From: Pseudomonas karstica
GTDB taxonomy: Bacteria; Pseudomonadota; Gammaproteobacteria; Pseudomonadales; Pseudomonadaceae
Direction: 5' to 3'
DNA length: 64,000 nt
NCBI RefSeq assembly: GCF_009707515.1
Contig: NZ_WLYI01000007.1
Location: forward strand, 93,888-157,887
Shown here: one piece after another, positions 1-8,419 of the stretch
How positions within the stretch are numbered: the first letter of the stretch is position 1
How the letters are laid out: each line of letters begins with the position of its first letter
Position numbers and translations under genes: made by a program
Notes under the pieces: model-generated
Database searches by the model: none
What the model was told of the DNA's origin: nothing
What the model saw: only the letters and a program-made list of their open reading frames with translations

Positions 1-1
1 G

Positions 2-625
2 GCCGCCAAGCGTGTGGTGGATGGCAGCATTGCGCAGATTCATGCGCTGGTCAGCGACATTCGCAGCAGCGGCGTATCCCTGGACAGTTTGCAGCAGGAT
101 GTATCCTCGATTGTCAGCGTCCTCGGAGTGATCCGTTCGATTGCCGAGCAGACCAACCTGCTGGCCCTCAACGCAGCGATTGAAGCGGCGCGGGCAGGCG
201 AGGCCGGGCGTGGTTTTGCGGTAGTAGCCGATGAAGTGCGGGCCCTTGCCAGTCGGACCCAGCAAAGCACCCAGGAAATCCAGGGCATGATCGACCGCCT
301 GCAAAAAGGCACCGAGGCCGCCGTGGAATCCATGCGCCGCTCCAGCGACGCCGGCGATGGCACCTCGGCCCAGGCCAATGAAGCCGGGGCGTCCCTGGAC
401 ACCATGGCTCAGTTGATTGGCACCATCAACTCGATGAACGCACAGATTGCCAGCGCTGCCGAAGAGCAGACTGCCGTAGCTGAAGAGATCAACCGCAGCG
501 TGCATCAGATTGCCGTGGCGGTAGACAGCGTGGCCGATGAAACCCAGTTGGGCGCACAGACCTCTCGCAGCCTGGCGGACCTGGGCCAGCGGCTGGGCAA
601 GTTGGTGGGGCAGTTCAGGATCTGA
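2..625 (+). CDS. Methyl-accepting chemotaxis protein, C-terminal part (5' truncated by window edge)
   Basis: This fragment is the cytoplasmic signalling hairpin of a chemoreceptor, the coiled coil whose tip contacts CheW and CheA. The frame is open from the window edge, so the sensor, membrane segments and HAMP domain lie outside. The hairpin tip is recognised by [19 protein letters not shown] followed by [15 protein letters not shown], the most conserved stretch of the family. Alanine/glutamine-rich heptads before and after it fit the methylation helices. The protein ends in GQFRI and lacks the NWETF-type CheR-docking pentapeptide. The ligand cannot be inferred from this part. Confidence 0.93.
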   Translation, partial: AAKRVVDGSIAQIHALVSDIRSSGVSLDSLQQDVSSIVSVLGVIRSIAEQTNLLALNAAIEAARAGEAGRGFAVVADEVRALASRTQQSTQEIQGMIDRLQKGTEAAVESMRRSSDAGDGTSAQANEAGASLDTMAQLIGTINSMNAQIASAAEEQTAVAEEINRSVHQIAVAVDSVADETQLGAQTSRSLADLGQRLGKLVGQFRI

Positions 626-829
626 CCCCTCGGTTCTCGGTCTTTGAGAAAACTCATCGGTCTGGCGTTGTGAGGCGCGACATTGACCACCCCGTAGAAA
701 CGCTTGTCCTGGGCGCAGGGCAGGCGTTATTGATCTGGGTATCTAAAGAAAAGGGCACTCGCGGGATTTGCAGTGGACTAAATACCAAGGGGCGCTGGGC
801 TTCCTGTGTTTTTCTGCCACGGATCGAAC

Positions 830-1891
830 ATGAACCAAACCAACCTGCAATTCAAAACCCTGGTGCTACTACTGGTCCTGGTGACTATCGCTTTCTTCTG
901 GATTCTGCTGCCGTTCTATGGCGCGGTGTTCTGGGCAATCATTCTGGGGATTATCTTCGCGCCGATGCAGCGGCGCTTGCAGGTGCGGTTCGGCTGGAAC
1001 CGCAATCTGACGTCGCTGTGCACCTTGAGTGCTTGCCTGGTGGTCGCCATTTTACCGGTGATCATCACCAGCACCTTGCTGGTGCAGGAAGGGGCGATAC
1101 TTTACAAGAACATCGAGAGCGGCAAGCTGGACATCGCTGGCTACCTTGAGCAATTCAAGAACGTGTTGCCGTCATACTTCCAGCACCTGCTGGACCGCTT
1201 TGGCATGGGAAACCTGGAGGGGTTGCGGGAAAAGATCGTCAAGGGAGCCATGCAAGGCAGCCAATTTTTCGCTACCCAGGCGTTCAGCTTCGGGCAGGGG
1301 ACTTTTGACTTCCTGGTGAGCTTTTTTGTCATGTTGTATTTGCTGTTCTTCCTGCTGCGCGATGGCCCCCAACTGGTGCGTAAGGTGCGCACGGCGGTGC
1401 CGTTGGCCGAGCCGCAAAAGCGACGGTTGCAGCTCAAGTTCAACCGGGTGGTGCGTGCCACGGTCAAGGGCAACGTTTTAGTGGCCGTCACTCAAGGGGT
1501 CTTGGGCGGCTTGATCTTCTGGTTCCTGGACATTCCCAGCGCGTTGCTCTGGGCGGTGCTAATGGCGTTTCTATCACTATTGCCGGCGGTGGGTGCCGGT
1601 ATTGTCTGGGTACCGGTGGCAGTCTACTTTTTGCTCAGTGGTTCGATCTGGCAAGGCGTAGTGCTGGTGCTGTTCGGGGTGTTTGTCATCGGCCTGGTGG
1701 ACAACCTGCTAAGACCGATCCTGGTGGGTAAGGACACCAAAATGCCTGACTACCTGATCCTGATCTCGACCCTGGGCGGGCTCGCGATCTTTGGCCTCAA
1801 CGGATTTGTCATCGGGCCGCTGATTGCCGCACTGTTCATATCCAGTTGGGCGCTGTTTGTCGAAGCCAAGCCGAGGGTGATATTGCCTTGA
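830..1891 (+). CDS. AI-2E/PerM family transporter
   Basis: A 353-residue inner-membrane protein of the AI-2E transporter (PerM-like) family, whose members are permeases or exporters of mostly unknown substrate. Two hydrophobic helices open the protein (about residues 10-35 and 60-90). A soluble middle segment follows, then a C-terminal cluster of about five helices with the family-typical stretch SALLWAVLMAFLSLLPAVG and DNLLRPILVGK. The length fits the family. I chose the ATG at 830; an in-frame GTG at 806 would add eight polar residues with no better ribosome site. It stands alone, 205 bases after the chemoreceptor. Transport of autoinducer-2 itself should not be assumed. Confidence 0.85.
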   Translation: MNQTNLQFKTLVLLLVLVTIAFFWILLPFYGAVFWAIILGIIFAPMQRRLQVRFGWNRNLTSLCTLSACLVVAILPVIITSTLLVQEGAILYKNIESGKLDIAGYLEQFKNVLPSYFQHLLDRFGMGNLEGLREKIVKGAMQGSQFFATQAFSFGQGTFDFLVSFFVMLYLLFFLLRDGPQLVRKVRTAVPLAEPQKRRLQLKFNRVVRATVKGNVLVAVTQGVLGGLIFWFLDIPSALLWAVLMAFLSLLPAVGAGIVWVPVAVYFLLSGSIWQGVVLVLFGVFVIGLVDNLLRPILVGKDTKMPDYLILISTLGGLAIFGLNGFVIGPLIAALFISSWALFVEAKPRVILP

Positions 1892-1906
1892 GCTTCAAGC
1901 TTTGAG

Positions 1907-2074
1907 CTAGTGGCTTGTAGCTTGCAGCTGCTTCTGGGCATCTGGCAGTGAGGTGAGCGGGCCGCTGATGGGCTCGCCATTGCGTACCAGGTACCAGCAG
2001 GCGAGCAGGCCCTGTTCTCTGAGGGGCGCGGGAACCGCGCTGCCGATGACGGACATGATTTGGACAGTGGGCAT
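1907..2074 (-). CDS. Small conserved protein (55 aa)
   Basis: A 55-residue frame starting MPTVQIMSVIGSAVP and ending QLQATSH. A good ribosome site (GGAGG, six to seven bases before the ATG) and codon use like the neighbours support it. The central part, LLACWYLVRNGEPISGPLTSL, looks like a small folded domain. There is no signal peptide or membrane helix. It is convergent with the AI-2E gene and leaves only 15 bases between the two stops. I recall similar short proteins in Pseudomonas but no function. Confidence 0.6.
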   Translation of the reverse strand: MPTVQIMSVIGSAVPAPLREQGLLACWYLVRNGEPISGPLTSLPDAQKQLQATSH

Positions 2075-2187
2075 ATTGGCCTCCATTACTCTATGGAGGT
2101 CACCTTACGGTTCACCGGCCTTAAGGAAAAATCACCCTGCTCGATAGTCGACATCACCGTTACCGGGGCATTGGTGCGTGGTTGCGA

Positions 2188-2382
2188 TCACTCGACCACT
2201 TGATCGAGCATGTGCACCACTTCCTGTTCGTTGAGCAGCCCCTTGTGCACCAGGTTTTGCGCCAGCAACGACAGGAACTTGGCACAGCGGTGGCCTTCCA
2301 GGTGCTTGAGTTCGGTCAAGGCACTGTAGACCTTGCTGGATGTGCAGAGGCCGGCAGTACGGTGCGGGTTTTGTGTAGGCAT
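2188..2382 (-). CDS. Small conserved hypothetical protein (64 aa)
   Basis: A 64-residue, mostly helical soluble protein (SSKVYSALTELKHLEGH, then LSLLAQNLVHKGLLNEQEVV and LDQVVE). Amphipathic leucine spacing and codon use are typical of a real Pseudomonas gene. The ribosome site is weak, with AAGGA about 13 bases before the ATG. The second half resembles a small helical adaptor or dimerisation unit, but no family can be named. It lies between two other short minus-strand genes without obvious operon linkage. Function unknown. Confidence 0.55.
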   Translation of the reverse strand: MPTQNPHRTAGLCTSSKVYSALTELKHLEGHRCAKFLSLLAQNLVHKGLLNEQEVVHMLDQVVE

Positions 2383-2561
2383 GGGCGGCCGTCCTTGTTG
2401 TTATTGGGTGGACACTTTTGATAGTGGGAGCCTGTCATGACACAAACATGACAGCGCCTGCCTGGATAGGGCAAGTGGATATTACGCTCTATGATGTTGG
2501 ATTCAGTCACAACCGCTGTCCTGATAACGACCTTGGCAAGATTTATTCAGACCAGGCGGCC

Positions 2562-2590
2562 AAAAAAGCCCCGCATGTGCTGCGAGGCTT
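2562..2590 (-). terminator. Intrinsic terminator of the Tyr/Pro-rich protein gene
   Basis: A ten-base stem (2566-2575 with 2581-2590, one mismatch) around a five-base loop. On the minus strand it is followed by six T residues. It sits 22 bases beyond the stop of the gene at 2612. Confidence 0.8.
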
Positions 2591-2611
2591 GTTCAGGTGT
2601 TTCAGCTTTTG

Positions 2612-2959
2612 TTACCAGCCACGACGGTAGTAGCCTTGGTGAGGGCCATAGTAACCACGCGGTGGGCCGTAATAGACCGGCGCCGGGCGGTAATAAACCT
2701 GCTGCTGCACATACACCGGTGGCGGAGGAGCGTAGTAGACCGGTGGTGGCGCGGCATATACCGGCTGCGGTTGGACATACACCGGTTGCTGCACGTAAAC
2801 CGGTCGCGACTGGCTGGCAATTACCGTACCCACGACAGCGGCACCGACAACCGCACCAATGACGGCCGGGCCACCCCAACCACCACCGTGGGCGCTGGCT
2901 TGACCTGCTACAGCGAGTGCACCGATAAGCAAGGCGATCCTGGGGATTTTACGAATCAT
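2612..2959 (-). CDS. Exported Tyr/Pro/Val-rich small protein
   Basis: A secreted or periplasmic low-complexity protein of 115 residues. A Sec signal peptide (MIRKIPRIALLIGALAVAGQASA) is followed by a glycine/alanine-rich hydrophobic stretch, VIGAVVGAAVVGTVIAS, that could anchor it or form a glycine-zipper. The rest is repeats of the type PVYVQQPVYV, PPVYYAPPPP and YYGPPRGYYG. Similar proteins in proteobacteria are unassigned surface proteins. The ATG at 2959 has GAGG at the right distance; the upstream ATG at 2965 would be too close to it. It has its own terminator. Function unknown. Confidence 0.8.
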   Translation of the reverse strand: MIRKIPRIALLIGALAVAGQASAHGGGWGGPAVIGAVVGAAVVGTVIASQSRPVYVQQPVYVQPQPVYAAPPPVYYAPPPPVYVQQQVYYRPAPVYYGPPRGYYGPHQGYYRRGW

Positions 2960-3188
2960 GGTCATTCCTCGGTTAGTCCCCTGCGCTTGTGGTCTGCAAT
3001 CAATAGATTCAAGGATTGTCGCGGGGATACTTTTAAGACAGTGTCTTTCTGAAAAACAGCACGGCCTTTAGGTAAATGTTGTGTAAGGTCTGTACTGATT
3101 GGCTTACATGGTCTGTGCGACACCATGCCAATGTGCGCGTGTTCCCGTCTATCCAAAACGTCCTGAAAATGGCTTCAAGGAGTTACAC

Positions 3189-4010
3189 ATGCTGATGAAC
3201 CCCAACAAGGACACCCAACTGTGCATGTCACTGTCGGCGCGCCCCGGGAATTTTGGCCTGCGTTTTCACAATCACCTGTATGAACAATTAGGTCTGAACT
3301 TCTATTACAAGGCGTTTAGCAGTCAGGACCTGCCCGGTGCGGTGGGTGGCATTCGTGCCCTGGGTATTCGCGGTTGTGGCGTTTCCATGCCATTCAAGGA
3401 GGCATGCATTGCCCTGGTGGATGAATTGGATGATTCGGCCCGGGCCATCGCCTCGATCAATACCATCGTCAACACTGCCGGGCACCTCAAGGCCTACAAC
3501 ACCGACTACATTGCCATCGAGCAATTGCTCAACACCCATGCCGTGCCCAAGGAATCGTCTTTTGCCCTGCGCGGCAGCGGCGGGATGGCCAAGGCGGTGG
3601 CCAGCGCCTTGCGCGACGGCGGATATGCCAAGGGGGTGATCGTTGCGCGCAATGAGGGCGCGGGCAGGGCATTGGCGCAAAACCTGGGCTATGAATGGCA
3701 AGCGGAACTGGGCGACCTGCGTCCGCAAATGCTGATCAACGTGACACCCATCGGCATGACCGGTGGCCCGCAAGCTGATCACCTGGCCTTCGACGCCGAG
3801 GCCATTGATGCTGCCGAGACGGTGTTCGATGTGGTGGCGATTCCCGCCGAAACGCCACTGATTGTACGCGGTCGGGCCCAAGGCAAGCAGGTGATCACCG
3901 GGTTGGAAGTGATCGCGATCCAGGCCTTGGAGCAGTTTGTGCTGTACACCGGTGTAAGGCCCACGAATGAACAGTTTCAGGCGGCGGTAGCGTTCGCGCG
4001 GGATAAGTGA
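3189..4010 (+). CDS. Shikimate dehydrogenase-like protein (HI0607/SDH-L type)
   Basis: A 273-residue AroE-superfamily NAD(P)-dependent oxidoreductase. The start DTQLCMSLSARPGNFG, the catalytic-lysine region GVSMPFKEA, the pocket motif YNTDY, the dinucleotide loop GSGGMAKAV and NVTPIGMTGG match the SDH-L subfamily typified by Haemophilus HI0607. Canonical AroE has NTDG where this has NTDY. SDH-L enzymes are known to be slow on shikimate, and their true substrate is unclear. This is therefore probably not the main aromatic-pathway enzyme. AAGGAG precedes the ATG by six bases. It is convergent with yceH, with 16 bases between the stops. Confidence 0.88.
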   Translation: MLMNPNKDTQLCMSLSARPGNFGLRFHNHLYEQLGLNFYYKAFSSQDLPGAVGGIRALGIRGCGVSMPFKEACIALVDELDDSARAIASINTIVNTAGHLKAYNTDYIAIEQLLNTHAVPKESSFALRGSGGMAKAVASALRDGGYAKGVIVARNEGAGRALAQNLGYEWQAELGDLRPQMLINVTPIGMTGGPQADHLAFDAEAIDAAETVFDVVAIPAETPLIVRGRAQGKQVITGLEVIAIQALEQFVLYTGVRPTNEQFQAAVAFARDK

Positions 4011-4026
4011 TGGGCTGCATTCGGCG

Positions 4027-4674
4027 TTACTCCAGCCGCGCCAGTCGCTCTTCCAGCGCCGCGATCCGTGCTTCCAGTTCTTCGATGCGCTCCAGCGAGA
4101 CGCCGCTGCTGGCGCCGCGCTCAACCGGATTGCCGCGCGCCGCGAGGATCGCCTCGATATCCGCCGGATCGCCCAGGGCATGCATATAGCGATCTTCCCG
4201 CTGGCCCGACTGGCGCGGCAACAACAACGCCAGCCCGCGGGCGATCAGGCGCTCCAGTTGATGCACTACCTGCTCGGCATCTTCAAAGTCATGCATGCGG
4301 CCGCTACGGGTCAGCAACTCATTGACGGTTTGCGGGCCGCGCAGGCATAACAAGCCGATGAGGATCACTTGGGCCGGCACCAACTCCAGCGCCTTGTCCA
4401 CCCGATGTTCCCAGCGGTCAGCACGACTGCCCATCACCAGTCGGGTAAAGCCGCGCCCCTCGAGGGCTCGCAGGCTTTGGCCGACCTGGCCTTGGCTGAG
4501 GTTCATCACCGGTTCCCGGCTGGTTTTCTGGTTGCAGGCGATCACCAGCGCATTGAGGGTCAGCGGGTAGGTTTCCGGGCTGGTGGCCTGCTTTTCGATC
4601 AGGCTGCCCAGGATGCGGATTTCCGCGCTGTTCAGGCGTGGCTCGTCGGACGTGGTGTCGTGCTCGGTGGTCAT
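4027..4674 (-). CDS. yceH: YceH family protein (DUF480/UPF0502)
   Basis: A 215-residue soluble protein of the YceH family, whose fold is two winged-helix domains. Visible family landmarks are [39 protein letters not shown] and VMNLSQGQV near the N-terminus. A second helical half ([20 protein letters not shown]) and a short C-terminal coiled coil ([23 protein letters not shown] heptads) follow. The ATG at 4674 was chosen over one at 4701 because the family starts close to the LNSAE motif. DNA binding is suggested by the fold, but no regulated target is known. Confidence 0.9.
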   Translation of the reverse strand: MTTEHDTTSDEPRLNSAEIRILGSLIEKQATSPETYPLTLNALVIACNQKTSREPVMNLSQGQVGQSLRALEGRGFTRLVMGSRADRWEHRVDKALELVPAQVILIGLLCLRGPQTVNELLTRSGRMHDFEDAEQVVHQLERLIARGLALLLPRQSGQREDRYMHALGDPADIEAILAARGNPVERGASSGVSLERIEELEARIAALEERLARLE

Positions 4675-4798
4675 CGCGCTTTCCCTATGCAGTGAACCCA
4701 CTAGCCTAATCCTGAAAAAATAAAAGACAAGCGGTGCCGGCGGCGAGCGGGTCTATAATCGCCGCTGTTCAAACCCTGTAACCACTGTCGAGACTGTC

Positions 4799-5308
4799 AT
4801 GACTATTTCCCTGTACGCCGCTTCCCTCCCGGTCTTCAAGCAAATGCTCAACGCCCTGAGCGATGTGCTGAACAAGGCCGAGGCCCATGCCACCGCCAAA
4901 AACATTGACCCGAACGCCTTCCTGCAAGCGCGCCTGTCCCCGGACATGTTCCCGTTGGTGCGCCAGGTGCAGATCGCCGTCGACTTTGCCAAGGGCGTTT
5001 CTGCCCGCCTGGCTGAAATCGAAGTACCGAAATATGATGATGCCGAAGTCACCTTCGCCGACCTGCAAGCGCTGATCGCCAAGGTCCTGGCATTCATTGA
5101 CAGCATCACCCCGGCGCAGATCGACGGCAAGGAAGGCATCGAGATCGTCACCCGTCCAGGCACCCCGAAAGAGAAGCGCTTCAGCGGCCAGTCCTACCTG
5201 TTGACCTACGGCCTGCCGCAGTTCTTCTTCCATGTCACCACTGCGTATGCCTTGTTGCGTCACAACGGTGTGGAAGTGGGCAAGCGTGACTACATGGGCG
5301 CGTTCTAA
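4799..5308 (+). CDS. DUF1993 family protein
   Basis: A 169-residue protein of the DUF1993 family, a four-helix DinB-like fold. Typical features are the start MTISLYAASLPVFKQML, the middle FADLQALIAKVLAFID and the end FFFHVTTAYALLRHNGVEVGKRDYMG. No signal peptide or membrane helix is present. The bacterial members have no settled function, and a metal-dependent role has been guessed from the fold only. It is monocistronic, divergent from yceH across 124 bases, and followed by a strong hairpin. Confidence 0.88.
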   Translation: MTISLYAASLPVFKQMLNALSDVLNKAEAHATAKNIDPNAFLQARLSPDMFPLVRQVQIAVDFAKGVSARLAEIEVPKYDDAEVTFADLQALIAKVLAFIDSITPAQIDGKEGIEIVTRPGTPKEKRFSGQSYLLTYGLPQFFFHVTTAYALLRHNGVEVGKRDYMGAF

Positions 5309-5320
5309 CGGGCATAAAAA

Positions 5321-5343
5321 AAGCCCGCTGGGGCGGCGGGCTT
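5321..5343. terminator. Hairpin terminator after the DUF1993 gene
   Basis: A perfect eight-base GC-rich stem (5321-5328 with 5336-5343) lies 13 bases after the stop. The run of seven A residues before it becomes a U-tract for minus-strand transcripts, so it may also stop read-through from the gene ending at 5461. Confidence 0.75.
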
Positions 5344-5460
5344 GATGTGCAACGTTTGTAACGGATGAGGCTTCACACTACGGTGATGGATGTGAATAAA
5401 GCGTGAAAAATATGTCAGAGAAAGTGTGAGGTTTTTGGCTTGCGCCATTCTGGTGACAGT

Positions 5461-6303
5461 TCAGGTTGGGCGCGCCTGCCGAATAAAGCCCAGCAGGTAA
5501 TCGCTCACTTGTTCTGGCGCGTCCTCCATGAGGAAATGCCCGGCTTTTTCTACCACATGCAGCACCGCTCCCGGTATGTCTCGATGCAGACGGTGTGCGT
5601 AGTCCAGCGGCTGCCATTCATCTTCGGCGCCCCAGAGGATTTGCACCGGTAGGTTGAGGGTCACCAGGCGTTGTTCAAAATCACGGGTATAGCGCGAATC
5701 GTAATGTGCCACCTGATGCTGATAGAACGCCGGCTGGCCGATCACACCGCTGATCGGTGCCAGGTAAGCCTCCAGCAACGCACCTTGCATCAGGTTTTTA
5801 TCGAATACAGCCATCGCCATCTGTCGGGCCATCAATGCTCGATGCTCGTCAGCGGCCATGCGCGCATGGTCTGCAAACTGTTCGTGGATACCGCGCCAGG
5901 CAGGAGACGGCCAGGAGTCATAGCTGGGGGCGTCGGCAATGGTCAACGAGTGCAGCCGTTGTGGGTGCTCCAGGGCAAACAGCAATGCACTGACGCCGCC
6001 AATGTCATGCCCCACCAGGTGAATCTGCGGCAGGCCCCAATGGTCCAGCAACTCAGCGATCAACTGGCTTTGCGCCACCACTGAAGTATCGGCCTCACGG
6101 GGAAATTCCGAAGCACCGAAACCCAGCAGGTCGAACACGTGGACATGCAGCCCGGCGGCTGTCAGGCGCGGCACCACGTTGCGCCAGATGATGGAATGAG
6201 CAGGGGTGCCATGCAGCAACAACACGGGCACCCCTTCGCCGTGCCGGCCCGTGGCGATACGGCGGCCGTTAATCAGAGCAACTTCGTTGAGCAGAGTGGT
6301 CAT
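5461..6303 (-). CDS. Alpha/beta hydrolase with Asp nucleophile (epoxide hydrolase/dehalogenase-like)
   Basis: A 280-residue cytoplasmic alpha/beta hydrolase. LLLHGTPAHS forms the oxyanion-hole loop, and the nucleophile elbow reads GHDIGG, so the nucleophile is aspartate rather than serine. The acid is probably in WGAEDEW and the histidine in KAGHFLMEDAP. Asp elbows are known in epoxide hydrolases, haloalkane dehalogenases and fluoroacetate dehalogenases, so an ester substrate is less likely. It diverges from a LysR regulator across 103 bases that hold a clear palindrome, so LysR control is the natural inference. Substrate unknown. Confidence 0.85.
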   Translation of the reverse strand: MTTLLNEVALINGRRIATGRHGEGVPVLLLHGTPAHSIIWRNVVPRLTAAGLHVHVFDLLGFGASEFPREADTSVVAQSQLIAELLDHWGLPQIHLVGHDIGGVSALLFALEHPQRLHSLTIADAPSYDSWPSPAWRGIHEQFADHARMAADEHRALMARQMAMAVFDKNLMQGALLEAYLAPISGVIGQPAFYQHQVAHYDSRYTRDFEQRLVTLNLPVQILWGAEDEWQPLDYAHRLHRDIPGAVLHVVEKAGHFLMEDAPEQVSDYLLGFIRQARPT

Positions 6304-6329
6304 TGACCTATCCTCGATGAATGAGGCTT

Positions 6330-6347
6330 TAGCCTATGATGAGGCTA
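6330..6347. promoter_or_regulatory. Palindrome in hydrolase/LysR divergent promoter, likely LysR operator
   Basis: TAGCCT-N6-AGGCTA is a perfect six-base inverted repeat of T-Nx-A type. It lies 27 bases upstream of the hydrolase start and 60 bases before the LysR start. A half copy (AGGCTT, 6324-6329) sits just beside it, as LysR recognition sites often have. Assignment to the adjacent regulator is inferred from position. Confidence 0.55.
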
Positions 6348-6406
6348 GTCATGACACCAGTGACAACTTACTCTCCTGTAATCCTATTTTTGTCATGGGT
6401 TTGATC

Positions 6407-7270
6407 ATGAACCAGCGTTTGCCCATTGATGTATTACGCGCCCTGCAAAGCGTGGTCGAGACCGGCAGCGTCACCCGGGCGTCCGAGCGCTTACACCTTA
6501 GCCAGTCAGCGGTGAGCTGGAAAATCAAACGCCTGGAGAAACAGTTGGGTCGCTCGTTGATTCAGCGTGATGGCCAGCGGCTGGTGGCCAGTGATGACGG
6601 AGTGCAACTACTGATTCATGCCCGGCGCATCCTGGAGGCTCACGATGCGGCACTGGCCCATTTCAACCCCGTGCAACTGCAAGGTTGTATTCGCCTCGGC
6701 GTCACGGAACAGGTGCCCATGGCCAAGCTATCGAGCCTGTTGGCGCAATTTTCCCGACAACACCGCCAGCTCGATGTACGGATAGTGGTTGAGCAGAGCC
6801 ATGTGCTGCGTCAGGCGTTGTCGGACGGTGAACTGGACATGGCACTGCACCAGGATTTCACCCACCGTATCGAGGCCCGGGACCAGTTGCTATGGACCGA
6901 GCATGTGCACTGGTGCGCCCGTCCGGGCTGGCAGCATGAGCCTGGTGATTGCCTGCGGCTGATTACCTTTGGTCCTGAATGTTTCTATCGACAACGGGCC
7001 CAGGAATGCCTGAGTGCGCAGGGCATTCGTTGGCAGGTGGCCGTGGACTGCGCTTCGGTGGACGGCGTGGTGTCGGCGATTACCGTCGGGCTGGGGATCG
7101 GTGTGCTCAGCAGCGCTCACCTGGACAAAAGAGTGGAAGTCTATCGACCTTTCGAACAGCGTTTGCCGCTGCCCGAGGTGGCGAATGTACTGCGCTTTGG
7201 CAGCGATAACCCCGAGCCCAGGCTGCTGGCCTTGCACGACCTGCTGGTGCAGGCACTGCAAAAGGCTTGA
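6407..7270 (+). CDS. LysR family transcriptional regulator
   Basis: A 287-residue LysR-type regulator. The N-terminal winged helix is LRALQSVVETGSVTRASERL followed by LSQSAVSWKIKRLEKQLG and the wing LIQRDGQRL. Residues from about 90 form the periplasmic-binding-like effector domain (GCIRLGVTEQVPMAKLSSLL onward). It is divergently transcribed from the alpha/beta hydrolase, the usual arrangement for a LysR protein and its target. The ATG at 6407 fits the family N-terminus; an in-frame ATG at 6395 would add four residues. The effector is unknown. Confidence 0.9.
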   Translation: MNQRLPIDVLRALQSVVETGSVTRASERLHLSQSAVSWKIKRLEKQLGRSLIQRDGQRLVASDDGVQLLIHARRILEAHDAALAHFNPVQLQGCIRLGVTEQVPMAKLSSLLAQFSRQHRQLDVRIVVEQSHVLRQALSDGELDMALHQDFTHRIEARDQLLWTEHVHWCARPGWQHEPGDCLRLITFGPECFYRQRAQECLSAQGIRWQVAVDCASVDGVVSAITVGLGIGVLSSAHLDKRVEVYRPFEQRLPLPEVANVLRFGSDNPEPRLLALHDLLVQALQKA

Positions 7271-8350
7271 TCAAATCTTCCAGTGGCTGGCGCTCTTGGC
7301 CAGACACTGGCGCATGGCATCAATATTTGCCGCCAATTGCAGGGTCAACAGGCGATAACCGTCCAAGGCGTTGTGGACCGGAGCGTCCAGTGACGCTTCC
7401 TGGGTAGGCATGCCACCAGGTCGTTCCAGTCGCTCCGTGGCTCCCGACTTCAGGGCGCGCGCCATACCCATCAACTGCACCCGAATCTGCCGATGTTCGG
7501 TCTTGAGCACTACCTGCATGCGCGCCATAGCTTGCCCATCCCGAGGGTCGGGGCGGGAATTGCCGAGAATCTCCAGGGTGCTGATGGCCATGCGCAAATG
7601 CCGCTGGATCGCGTCCAGTTCGGTCATCGATATCCGCACTTCCTTGGACACCGACGGCATCAGCGAACGCAATTGCACCATCGCCGTATTCAAGCGGTTG
7701 AGCAGCTTGAGGTGTTCGTCGTCGGTGACCGACTGGCCGTTGATGATCCGGCTGTAAATCGCCGCGCAATCGCGCAGGGCACTGGCCAGGTTATAGCGCC
7801 AGGAGTACACGGCATATAGCGGCAGGGCGAAGGAAAACGCCAGGGCCAGGGCAATACCAATCAGGATATCGACGGTGCGCCATAGGCCATCAGAGAAATG
7901 GTTTTCGCCATGCCCGGCGACGATAAACACCGTGATGCCTGACAACAGCGCCGTATATCCACCCTTGCCGATGGCGTGGTAGGAAAAGAAACCGCAGACC
8001 ACCGACATCAGCAGGTACGTCAGCAACTGCTGGCCCAGGTACGCCTGCTGCGCCACCAATAGCAACCCGACGCTGGCGCCTATCAGGGTGCCGTAGGCAC
8101 GTTCCACGGCTTTTTTGCCGATGTTGCCGTGGTGCTGTAAACCGCCGATTACCACCAGCATGGTCACCGAGGCCCATTCACCGTGGGGCAGGTTGAGGCC
8201 GGTGGTCAGCAGGATCGTCGCCAGCAGGCCGATGGACACGCGTATGGCGTGGATCAGCTTGGCGTGGCGGTAACGACGATAAGGATCCAGCAGGGGGCGC
8301 AGCAGGCGGCGGGCGAAGGAGGGCAGGCGGACGGAGGAAAAAAGCTTCAT
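7271..8350 (-). CDS. FUSC family inner-membrane protein (putative aromatic acid exporter-like)
   Basis: A 359-residue membrane protein of the FUSC/YccS-AaeB type. After a basic N-terminus the first six helices occupy about residues 30-180, with the family signature LPHGEWASVTMLVVIGG and GTLIGASVGLLL. The second half is soluble and helical (LLNRLNTAMVQLRSLMPSVSKEVR). Full AaeB and YccS proteins are about 650-720 residues with two such modules; this one has a single module. It is convergent with the LysR gene, whose stop it abuts. Export of aromatic or weak acids is suggested by family only. Confidence 0.75.
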   Translation of the reverse strand: MKLFSSVRLPSFARRLLRPLLDPYRRYRHAKLIHAIRVSIGLLATILLTTGLNLPHGEWASVTMLVVIGGLQHHGNIGKKAVERAYGTLIGASVGLLLVAQQAYLGQQLLTYLLMSVVCGFFSYHAIGKGGYTALLSGITVFIVAGHGENHFSDGLWRTVDILIGIALALAFSFALPLYAVYSWRYNLASALRDCAAIYSRIINGQSVTDDEHLKLLNRLNTAMVQLRSLMPSVSKEVRISMTELDAIQRHLRMAISTLEILGNSRPDPRDGQAMARMQVVLKTEHRQIRVQLMGMARALKSGATERLERPGGMPTQEASLDAPVHNALDGYRLLTLQLAANIDAMRQCLAKSASHWKI

Positions 8351-8378
8351 TGGTTTTATAGGCACCTCGAATTCACGA

Positions 8379-8404
8379 GTAGGAGCGAGCAAGCCCGCTC
8401 CTAC
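8379..8404. repeat. Single REP-type hairpin
   Basis: GTAGGAGCG (8379-8387) and CGCTCCTAC (8396-8404) form a perfect nine-base stem. This is the commonest REP sequence of fluorescent pseudomonads. It sits between two minus-strand genes. Confidence 0.75.
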
Positions 8405-8419
8405 CGTGGGGGTATGGTT

